Source: Mimachlamys varia (lineage: Eukaryota > Mollusca > Bivalvia > Pectinida > Pectinidae). Taken from it: 64,000 nucleotides of DNA. The stretch covers positions 8,800,001-8,864,000 of the forward strand of contig OX392527.1 of assembly GCA_947623455.1 (NCBI GenBank), in the 5' to 3' direction. Each line of letters starts with the position of its first letter. The stretch's first letter is position 1. The position numbers and the translations under genes were made by a program. Of this stretch, positions 23,901-35,900 are shown piece after piece. The notes under the pieces are model-generated. The model made no database searches, was not told the DNA's origin, and saw only the letters and a program-made list of their open reading frames with translations.

Positions 23901-26900
23901 TCCTAGTACTTTGTACGCGCCTATGAATGATCTTAATGATGACACAGTGGCTGGGGGTTGGCACGAGGCGAGGGAAGCGATGCGATGCGCGCAGGCTTGA
24001 ATTGTTCCTTGACGCCATTTCCATCCGAGAATAGTTGTCTCCTTGGGAGCGATAACCGTCTTAGATGAAGACAAGTGTAGACCGGACTTGTTAACTGCTT
24101 CAAGTAGCTGTGAAAAGTTGGACAGGAGTTCTTCGCTAGTGCTGCCACCGCAATAGAGGTCATCAGCTACTTTGGCAACAGTACCTTCTTGGACAAGGTG
24201 TCCCAACACGCGGCATGTCAGCTCTTCTAAGGCAGTCTCGGAGCCGGGCATTCCCATCGCTGATCGTACATAGACTCGGACACCACGATATGGTGTGACC
24301 ACGCCACAATACTTTTGGGAGTCCTTTGATAGGGGGATTTGATAGAATGATTTGGTGAGGTCGGTGATGGCAATATAATTCCACTGAGCTATCTGTCTCA
24401 GGGTAGAGTCCACATCAGGCATGAGAGATGGTTGGGGTTTGGTATACCTACCCACATCGGCAAAGGCTGTTACTAAGCGGAAGCCACCACTCTGTTTCTT
24501 TATGAGGAAGGATGGGTTAACATACTCTACGTCAACACCAATATCTTCTGGACGACGGAACACACCTATGCTCTCAAGCTCGTCAAACTTTTCTTGAAGC
24601 TGGTTGAGTTGATTTTTGGCGTATTGTGGCATTCTACCCTTGCGCTGTGGTGGTTGTACGGGACCCATGTTAACCCTTGCTTTGAGTGGTCCAACGGCAC
24701 CATTGTATCCTGAAAATGTCGGATTGAAGACATTATCGTATTTATGCAATATGTCCTTGAACTGTGAGCTGACCTCCTCTGGCAAGATGTTGTCTGGATC
24801 AAGGCGGACATTGTCGGAGTACTTGGTGTGACTCTTAGTAGTAATAGGCTGATGTCGTTCGACCGGCGTGTAGTCTTCAGATTTGGGCCCTGTACTATCG
24901 GGTGAGAAGGTTGACCGGACCTTGCAAAAGTGAGAGTTCCTTTTGATAGTTTGAGGCTCAGTAGTCAGATTGGGAATCCTTATGTTTCCAGATACGCTCG
25001 ACACTAGCGAAGGCGGAGGCCAGGAACATCCAGCCATCTCATTTGGTTGGTGTGACTCAATAGAAAATATGTCGTCAGCAGGTGCAATATCTGTCGGTAG
25101 TTTGACTTCAATGAATTCGCCAGGCCATATGGTAGTGGTTTCAGAGACTGGGGCTCTAAGAACATGTGCTCTACGCACCACAGGTTTGTCATTGTCCTGT
25201 GAAAGCGGGCCATATTTATAAATATCTTTTCCCGCTATACTGATTTCATGTCGGGCAGGACGAATTGAAATGTCGTTTTTCTCCATGAACGGGATTCCTG
25301 CTAACACGTCCGTGTCCAGGTTGTCAACTACGAGTCCTTCGAAGTAGAGAGTGTGGCCATTATGGTGGAAAGATATTCTAGTCTCACCAGTAACATGTAA
25401 AGGGGAAAGGCCGTCAGCTTGGTGAGCAGATTGCGATGTGTTTTTGATTGGTGCACTCAAACTGGCCGCAACGGAAGAACGAATCATATTGCCTGTTGCA
25501 CCGCTGTCAATTGTAAGGCGTACAGTGTGGTGATGATAAAAGGTGTCTATATATGGAGATTGGCGAATTTGCACCCTGTTGATTGTAGAAGTATCTGCGT
25601 CATGGTTATCGGATGTTTCATTCTCTTCATCATCGGACATGTCATCTGAGCCTGTGATGATGCGGGCCTTGGCAAGGTACTTCCGGTCGTGTGAGGGGAG
25701 GAAGGTACACTTACTTAGGAAGTGATAGTCAGGGCGACCAGCTTCCTTACATAAGGGACACACTTTGGAGTTAGATGTTCGCTGAGGTAGAGAGCGATTG
25801 GGCTTCATGGGGAAGCGAGGGTTTGATATAGCAGCTCTCATGGCTTTCGCGTCTTCGCTAGTTCTAATCTCATCTAATAATGAGTCCAATGCCTGTGATA
25901 TCTCTGGTTTGATTGAAGCGAGTGATCTCGTACGGAGTTCGGTACCATAGCGTTGCTTGACTAGTCTGGGTAACTCGGTATTTATCAAACGAAGCCACGT
26001 CAGCACCGCCATATTTTCCAATGTGGGAGTAAGTTCTTCGTCTTCTTGCAATTCCGCACCATGGTGGGTGATCCCCATATCTCTCCGGAGTAAATTATCC
26101 TCAATAAAGGCCATTATTCTTTGGAACAGGTCTTCAGGTCTTTCATTTGGTTGGAGTTTTATTGCAGAAAAGTCGATGAAATGTGCTCCAGTTGATTGGA
26201 AACCAAAATGTAGTCTGATAGTTTGCCAAATTTTTTCTAATGACGTTGAGTTCTTAACTATTGTACTACGGGAAATAATAGGGCAATAGTTTGCGATCTG
26301 ACCTAGCATAAGATCCAACATGTTGACTTTCTGTTCTCGCGTTCGCCTACGGGCCTCGGGGACCCCTTCCCCGTCATTTGTGAAACCCCTGTGGGGCGTG
26401 TCTCTAGATTTTTTTTGCCATTGTATTCCATCAACAAGAAATGGGGCGAAGTGTGGATCTAGCGAGAGAGTGTAAATAAGGTTTTGTTTCCAATTTTCAA
26501 ATGAGTTTACAGTCTCCACCTTGCTTAAACACCATTGTTTTGGTGCCCTGTGAGTATTCGCCATTTTCGTCTGGCCGCTAACACATCCACGCTTGTGACC
26601 TGGGTAATAGTTAATTACGCTGCGATTGTCTTAGAAAATGAGTTACACCTACACTGTTTTTTCCATCTGTTTGTCGATAGAGAACGTAGGATCGAATCCT
26701 GCTGCCACCACGCCAGTATAAGAGAACAACATACAACCGCAACACAACTCGTGGTGTGAAACTTTATATCGGAAGTGGAACAAACATAGGTACATACTAA
26801 TAGCCGGAACAACAAAGGGTACATACTAATAGCCGGAGTACGGCCGGACTAACTCCGGTCTATACATCTACTGGCGTATCTTTAATTATTGCTTAAATAG

Positions 26901-29900
26901 GGATATCTACATTTGAAATAAAGATATCTCTAATTGAAATAGAAATATCTCTAATTCAATTACAGATATCTCTATTTGAATTAAGATATCTGTATTTACA
27001 CATGTTTGCTCAGTTTGAAGATTAATATTGAAACACAAAGAAAATAATGATTATACTCCCGAACCATGATCAGTGTTAATGAAACACTTGTAAGTTACGA
27101 GGATACTCTATACTATTTTACTTGTGCCTCCTGGTAAATTCCATCCTGATAAATGTCTTCAGTCACTTCCTCCCTCGCCGTTCGGGACACCTTAGCAGTG
27201 TTGGGGACATTCAGCAACATTCTGTCTGTATTTCCAGCAATGTTGCGTCACTGCGGCTTTTCTTTCATCATGCATAAAAGGATGAGCAAGGGGAGCAATC
27301 ATTTTTCCTATTTGATCGTTAAATACAGATATCGCTATTTTATGTCAAATAGAGATATCTCTAATTGAAATTAAGATATCTGTATTTAAAATAAAGATAT
27401 TTGTATTTCTATTACAATTAGAGATATCTGTATTTGAAATAGAGATATTTGTATTTTAAATACAGATATCTTTATTCTAAATACAGATATCTTTATTTTA
27501 AATACAAATATCTTTATTTACAATGAAAAGCAAATATCTCTTATTGAAATAAAAATATCTTTAATTTAAAAAGAGATATCTGTATTTGAAATAGTGATAT
27601 CTCTATTTCAGTTTAATTAGAGATATTTGTATTTTAAATAGAGATATCTTTAATTCAAATAGAAATATCTCTATTAAAATTAGAAATATCTCTATTTCAG
27701 TTACAGATATCTCTATTTGAAAAGATATCTTTATTTAGAATAAAGGTATCTGATTTAATGGGTAAAACCCAAAAAGCTTGCCAAACTTATGTCCTATTTA
27801 ATTTGTCAAGAAAAAAAAATGAATCCCAAACGATTGTATTAAGAAGGAATTTCAAATGGGTCCAGTTATGTTTGGAGTCAGTATATAAAAATGATTAAAT
27901 CATGAAGAAATTGTGGTTGCTGTTATAACCTAGTTGATTTTGTTCAGAACATCTCTTATTAGAAGTTGTTGGAAAATATTTTGTATTGCACATATCAAAA
28001 CTCTGTGTTGTATATAGAAGTAGCCTAAGGATGTTAATTAATATCAAGTTAAATGGTCTGATAATCTTATATTGGTAGAAGATGGCAGTAATATTATTAT
28101 TATTAAGATGGCAGTCTGAGAAAAACAAAAACTTAAATATTGTTTGTTTCACAGATCGGGTTGGAGGAAGAACACTGACAGTTGAACTTGACAATGGTAA
28201 TGGTACAGATACGTGGGACCTAGGAGGACAATGGGTTGGCAGGTAACCTTGACCCACTTGTAGTGCCACAGGATTTAAATATGTTAAAACATACAAAAGT
28301 CCTTTTATAAAGGTGACCAGAGCGCACAGGGTACTGGGGCTAGTAGGTGACCAGAAAGCACAGGGTACTGGGGTCAGTAGGTGACCAAAGGGCACAGGGT
28401 ACTGGGGCCAGTAGGTAACCAGAGGGTACGGGGTACTGGGGCCAGTAGGTGACCAGAGGGTACAGGGTACTGGGGTCAGTAGGTAACCAGAGGGTACAGG
28501 GTACTGGGGTCAGTAGGTAACCAGAGGGCACATGGTACTGGGGCCAGTAGGTGATCAGAGGGTACAGGGTACTGGGGCCAGTAGGTGACCAGAGGGTACA
28601 GGGTACTGGGGCCAGTAGGTGACCAGAGGGTACAGGGTACTGGGGCCAGTAGGTGACCAGAGGAATCTGGGACCAGTAGGTGATCAGAGGGCACAGGGTA
28701 CTGGGGCCAGTAGGTGACCAGAGAGTACAGGGTACTGGGGCCAGTAGGTGACCAGTGGGTACAGGGTACTGGGGCCAGTAGGTGACCAGAGGGTACAGGG
28801 TACAGGGACCAGTAGGTGACCAGAGGGTACAGGGTACTGGGGCCAGTAGGTGACCAGAGGGTACAGGGTACAGGGACCAGTAGGTGACCAGAGGGTACAG
28901 GGTACTGGGGCCAGTAGGTAACCAGAGGGTACAGGGTACTGGGGCCAGTAGGTAACCAGAGGGCACATAGAACGGGGGCCAGTAGGTAACCAGAGGATAC
29001 AGGGTACTGGGGCCAGTAGGTAACCAGAGGGCACATGGTACTGGAGGCCAGTAGGTAACCAGAGGGTACAGGGTACTGGGGCCAGTAGGTGACCAGAGGG
29101 TACAGGGTACTGGGGCCAGTAGGTAACCAGAGGGTACAGGGTACTGGGGCCAGTAGGTGACCAGAGGGCACAGGGTACTGGGGCCAGTAGGTAACCAGAG
29201 GGTACAGGGTACTAGGGCCAGTAGGTGACCAAAGGGCACAAGGTACTGGGACCAGTAGGTAACCAGAGGGTACTGGGGCCAGTAGGTGACATGAGGGTAC
29301 AGGGTACTGTTGCCAGTAGGTGACCAGAGGGCACAGGGTACTGTTGCCAGTAGGTGACCAGAGGGTACTGGGGCCAGTAGGTGACCAGAGGGTACAGGGT
29401 ACTGGGGCCAGTAGGTGATCAGAGGGCACAGGGTACTGGGGCCAGTAGGTGATCAGAGGGTACAGGGTACTGTTGCCAGTAGGTGACCAAAGGGCACAAG
29501 GTACTGGGACCAGTAGGTAACCAGAGGGTACTGGGGCCAGTAGGTGACAAGAGGGTACAGGGTACTGGGACCAGTAGGTGACAAGAGGGTACAGGGTACT
29601 GGGACCAGTAGGTGACCAGAGGGTACAGGGTACTGGGGCCTGTAGGTGACTAGGGGGTACAGGGTACTGGGACCAGTAGGTGATCAGAGGGCACAGGGTA
29701 CTGGGGCCAGTAGGTGACCAGAGGGTACAGGGTACTGGGGCCAGTAGGTGACCAGAGGGTACAGGGTACTGGGGCCGGTAGGTGAGCAAAGGGCACAAGG
29801 TACTGGGACCAGTAGGTAACCAGAGGGTACAGGGGCCAGTAGGTAACCAGAGGGTACTGGGGCCAGTAGGTGACAAGAGGGTACAGGGTACTGGGACCAG

Positions 29901-32900
29901 TAGGTGACCAGAGGGCACAGGGTACTGGGGCCAGTAGGTGACAAGAGGGTACAGGGTACTGGGGCCAGTAGGTGACAAGAGGGTACAGGGTACTGGGGCC
30001 AGTAGGTGACCAGAGGGTACAGGGTACTGGGGCCAGTAGGTGACCAGAGGGTACTGGGGCCAGTAGGTGACCAGAGGGTACAGGGTACTGGGGCCAGTAG
30101 GTGACCAGAGGGCACAGGGTACTGGGGCCTGTAGGTGACCAAAGGGCACATGGTACTGGGGCCAGTAGGTGACAAGAGGGTACAGGGTACTGGGGCCAGT
30201 AGGTGACCAGAGGGTACAGGGTACTGGGGCCAGTAGTTGACCAGAGGGTACAGGGTACTGGGGCCAGTAGGTGACCAGAGGGTACAGGGTACTGTGGCCA
30301 GTAGGTGACAAGAGGGTACAGGGTACTGGGACCAGTAGGTGACCAGAGAGTACAGGGTACTGGGGCCAGTAGGTGACCAGAGGGTACAGGGTACTGGGGC
30401 CAGTAGGCGCTTGATATAAAGTACTATAATGTTTCCTCAGACCAACTTTCAGGATCATTGACCTTATTTCAAGGTCACAGATTATTCAACATTAATCCCA
30501 GCCAAGCAGTTCAATAAGATGTTCAAACAGATATAAGCCAATATTTGTATTGGATTGAAATCATTTATGAAAACAGGATTCAAAACGAATATACTTTTAA
30601 TGTTTAATTATTTCATATAAGATTCTGTGTTTACTAGCAGCACTAAAATATTTTCCAACAAACAAACCAATATTAAACAGAGCAGACTTATTATTCCGTC
30701 ACAATCACAGAAAGTGTTCCCGATACTGTTCATGTAGGTGTCAACCCCACATTACCAAGCTGTTGGCGGAGTTAGGTCTGGAAACCTACCCACAGTACAT
30801 ACAAGGCAGGAAGTTTATGCAGTTAGGAGGAGATGTTGTGACCAGTTACACTTCTGACATACCATCCTTGTCTGGCCTGGCTCTTATTGATCTACAACTC
30901 ATGATCAATCGGGTGAGATTTTGATTTTTGTGTTCAGTCAAACCTGAATCGGGTGACACAACAATTATGAGGTGGAATTGAAATATTTAAAATTTACTTT
31001 TGTTTGAATGTTTGATGTCACAAACAAAAATTTAAAGCAGAATCAAATTACTGATTGCACAGATTGCAATCATTTATTACATGAAGGGCTCTATTTTACT
31101 CGTACACAAACTGAGACATCACACACAATGATATGGTGCTACAATGTACTTATTTATACCATAGAAATACTTCATCTTAGAGAAGGGGGATTCGCTCAGC
31201 TATAAGCTAGGACATTAGACGTAGCTTAGTGTAGAATATTAAAAATATTTATTTGTGTCCAAGGTAGAGAGGCTGAGGAAGATGGTGGATGCCAGAGACC
31301 CATACAATTGCCAATGTTCTAAGTTTGCTGCTGAATTGGATGGTATGTCGTTGGACAGCTTCATGAGGAAGCATATGTGGACGAAGGGTGAGTACATACT
31401 GTCATGTGTATATCACTGAGATGTTATACACTCAATGAATGTGTTGGATATGTTGATTGTAAAATCTAGATGGGATGCAAAAGTTCAAGAGGCAATTTGT
31501 TTTAAAATCAATTAGAATGAGAAATACCTATATTCAGACAAAGGAATCCGTACTTGATTGTTAGATACCATGTAGTCGATGTCCGTTGTGGTCAGTTTGA
31601 TTATTGGGAAAGCCAGTGCCAAATATAGCGACATCAAAATATGGCACGAAATAACTACACCCCCTGGCTCAACCACATGTATGTGTGTTGTAAGCAATTG
31701 GACGTGAAGACACGAGTTTGATTTCACACGTACTTTCACGGTCTGCTGGATAAACGAAATATGTCGTCAACAATTATGATATATATGATTATTATTAGAT
31801 CTCATGAGAAATTGTGTCGGTATACTTCAAACTAACCAAAAGCAGATATTATTGAAAGCTCTCATACACAGGGGTCCTCTGAAGGTAAATTTGTTAACCT
31901 GAAAACATGCATGCTCCATGAGGTCAAAATGCTCAGAGATGTTTGTAAACATATTTCTCATTTGCATGGGTTGGACGATTAAGGATTTCCATATTATCAA
32001 TTGAAATATGAATGGAAAACATAAAGTTTTGTCAAAATATCGGTATGAATAGTTCACAAGGAGTCCCGAACTACAATTTTATAAAATATTTGGTGATACA
32101 GTAGACTCCACTTAATATCACTCCTGTTAATATCACATTCCTCTTTATATCATGTTTTTCCCAAGCACCATTTTTCTCTCGATATAATCTATGTAATTTT
32201 ATTTTGTTAATATCATGTATTTTGAGGTAAATTCCTCTTAATATCATGTTTTTTTTAACGAATCACATAATATACCCTGAAAATGATGTAATTTCCATTG
32301 ATTTCAGTTACAACTTGAACAAAATGTTACATAGAAAATAACAAATATCCCCAAAACTGTTTTTAATTGAAATGATTTTATCTATATATTGATACATTTT
32401 CATATGTACATTAAAAAGCTTACATTTTGTTATGAAGATTGGAAATGCACTACATTTAATGGAAAAACATATTTCTCTTACCGGTAATGTCACATTCCTG
32501 TTAATATCATGTTTTTGTCTGACAAATGCAACAAACTTCACTTAATTGCCCCTTTAAAGCTAAATAAAATTGCTGATAAGTTTGCCAAGTTTAAAATGAA
32601 ATAACCTGCAATTTCAGGTGCTAAAGAATGTATTGATGCTGCCAACAGGACAATATTAGGGGTGGAGGCGTCACAGGTCTCTGTGCTCTTTTATCTGATG
32701 TATGTGTCTGCAGCAGGAGGCATCCGTCCTTTGGTGGAGGCAACCGACAACACTGGACAGGAGTCTAAAATTATAGTAGGTCCCCCATTATTATAGACTA
32801 TAGTAGGTCACCCATTATCATAGACTATTGTAAGTCACCCATTATCATATAGACTACAGTAGGTCACCCATTATCATAGACTATAGTAAGTCACCCATTA

Positions 32901-35900
32901 TCATAGACTATAGTAAGTCACCCATTATCATAGATTATAGTAAGTCACCCATTATCATAGACTACAGTTAGTCACCCATTATCATAGACTATAGTAAGTC
33001 ACCCATTATCATAGACTATAGTTAGTCACCCATTATCATAGACTATAGCATGTCACCCATTATCATAGACTACAGTTAGTCACCCATTATCATAGACTAT
33101 AGTAAGTCACCCATTATCATAGACTATAGTTAGTCACCCATTATCATAGACTATAGCATGTCACCCATTATCATAGACTACAGTTAGTCACCCATTATCA
33201 TAGACTATAGTAAGTCACTCATTATCATAGACTATAGTTAGTCACCCATTATCATAGACTATAGTAAGTCACCCAGTATCATAGACTATAGTAAGTCACC
33301 CATTATCATAGACTATAGTAAGTCACCCATTATCATAGACTATAGCATGTCACCCATTATCATAGATTATAGCAAGTCACCCATTATCATAGACTATAGT
33401 AAGTCACCCATTATCATACACTACAGTAAGTCACCCATTATCATAGACTACAGTAGGTCACCCATTATCATAGACTACAGTAGGTCACCCATTATCATAG
33501 ACTATAGTAAGTCACCCATTATCATAGACTAAAGTAAGTCACCCATTATCATACACTACAGCAAGTCACCCATTATCATAGACTACAGTAGGTCACCCAT
33601 TATCATAGATTATAGCAAGTCACCCATTATCATAGACTATAGTAAGTCACCCATTATCATAGACTATAGTAAGTCACCCATTATCATACACTACAGTAAG
33701 TCACCCATTATCATAGACTACAGTAAGTCACCCATTATCATAGACTGTAGTAAGTCACCCATTATCATAGACTAAAGTAAGTCACCCATTATCATACACT
33801 ACAGCAAGTCACCCATTATCATAGACTATAGTTAGTCACCCATTATCATAGACTATAGTAAGTCACCCATTATCATAGACTACAGTAGGTCACCCATTAT
33901 CATAGACTACAGTAGGTCAGCCATTATCATAGACTACAGTAGGTCACCCATTATCATAGACTATAGTAAGTCACCCATTATCATAGACTATAGTAGGTCA
34001 CCCATTATCATAGACTATAGTAAGTCACCCATTATCATAGACTACAGTAGGTCACCCATTATCATAGACTACAGTAGGTCACCCATTATCATAGACTATA
34101 GTAAGTCACCCATTATCATAGACTAAAGTAAGTCACCCATTATCATACACTACAGCAAGTCACCCATTATCATAGACTATAGTAGGTCACCCATTATCAT
34201 AGATTATAGTAAGTCACCCATTATCATAGACTATAGTTAGGCACCCATTATCATAGACTACAGTAAGTCACCCATTATCATAGACTATAGCAAGTCACCC
34301 ATTATCATAGACTACAGTAGGTCACCCATTATCATAGACTATAGTAAGTCACCCATTATCATAGACTATAGTAAGTCACCCATTATCATAGACTATAGTA
34401 AGTCACCCATTATCATAGACTACAGTAGGTCACCCATTATCATAGACTATAGTTAGGCACCCATTATCATAGACTATAGTAAGTCACCCATTATCATAGA
34501 CTATAGTAAGTCACCCATTATCATAGACTATAGTAAGTCACCCATTATCATAGACTACAGTAGGTCACCCATTATCATAGACTATAGTAAGTCACCCATT
34601 ATCATAGACTATAGTTAGTCACCCATTATCATAGACTATAGAAAGTCACCCATTATCATAGACTATAGTAGGTCACCCATTATCATAGACTATAGTAAGT
34701 CACCCATTATCATAGACTATAGTAAGTCACCCATTATCATAGACTATAGTAAGTCACCCATTATCATAGACTATAGTAGGTCACCCATTATCATAGACTA
34801 TAGTAGGTCACCCATTATCATAGACTATAGTAGGTCACCCATTATCATAGACTATAGTAAGTCACCCATTATCATAGACTATAGTAAGTCACCCATTATC
34901 ATAGACTATAGTAAGTCACCCATTATCATAGACGATTGTAAGTCACCCATTATCATAGACTATAGTAGGTCACCCATTATCATAGACTATAGTAAGTCAC
35001 CCATTATCATAGACTATAGTAAGTCACCCATTATCATAGACTATAGTAAGTCACCCATTATCATAGACTATAGTAAGTCACCCATTATCATAGACTATAG
35101 CAAGTCATCCATTACATAGACTATAGTAAGTCACCCATTATCATAGACTATAGTAAGTCACCCATTATCATAGACTATAGTAAGTCACCCATTATCATAG
35201 ACTATAGTAAGTCACCCATTATCATAGACTATAGTAAGTCACCCATTATCATAGACTATAGTAAGTCACCCATTATCATAGACTACAGTAGGTCACCCAT
35301 TATCATAGACTACAGTAGGTAACCCATTATCATAGACTATAGTAAGTCACCCATTATCATAGACTATAGTTAGGCACCCATTATCATAGACTATAGTAAG
35401 TCACCCATTATCATAGACTATAGTAAGTCACCCATTATCATAGACTATAGTAAGTCACCCATTATCATAGACTATAGTAAGTCACCCATTATCATAGACT
35501 ATAGTAAGTCACCCATTATCATAGACTATTGTAAGTCACCCATTATCATAGTCTATAGTAAGTCACCCATTATCATAGACTACAGTAGGTCACCCATTAT
35601 CATAGACTATAGTTAGGCACCCATTATCATAGACTATAGTAAGTCACCCATTATCATAGACTATAGTAAGTCACCCATTATCATAGACTATAGTAAGTCA
35701 CCCATTATCATAGACTATAGTAAGTCACCCATTATCATAGACTATAGTAAGTCACCCATTATCATAGATTATAGTAAGTCACCCATTATCATAGACTATA
35801 GTAGGTCACCCATTATCATAGACTATAGTAAGTCACCCATTATCATAGACTATAGTAAGTCACCCATTATCATAGACTATAGTAAGTCACCCATTATCAT

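Larger units (their letters stand above)
21336..26876 (-). mobile_element. Complete Ty3-like LTR retrotransposon in intron 1
   Basis: 5541 bp with two 166-bp LTRs that read identical, one long gag-pol ORF on the minus strand, a tRNA-like primer site next to the 5' LTR and a purine tract next to the 3' LTR. LTR ends are CGCCAGTA...TACTGGCG rather than the usual TG...CA. Flanks are AAAGATAT on the left and TATCTTTA on the right. Merging a shared TAT restores the local repeat motif AAAGATATCTTTA, so the target duplication looks like 3 bp, short for this superfamily. It is antisense to the host gene. LTR identity and the open frame suggest recent insertion. Confidence 0.9.

Noticed and set aside
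28476..30458. 660-codon minus-strand open frame in the 34-bp array
   Set aside because: The minus strand of the unit lacks stops in all three frames, so all frames are open. The product is a simple repeat and the array is an intron of a gene on the other strand.
32095..32260. Pogo/Tigger-type terminal repeat
   Set aside because: CAGTAGACTCCACTTAATAT looks like such an end, but related motifs nearby are in direct, not inverted, orientation and no transposase relic is seen.
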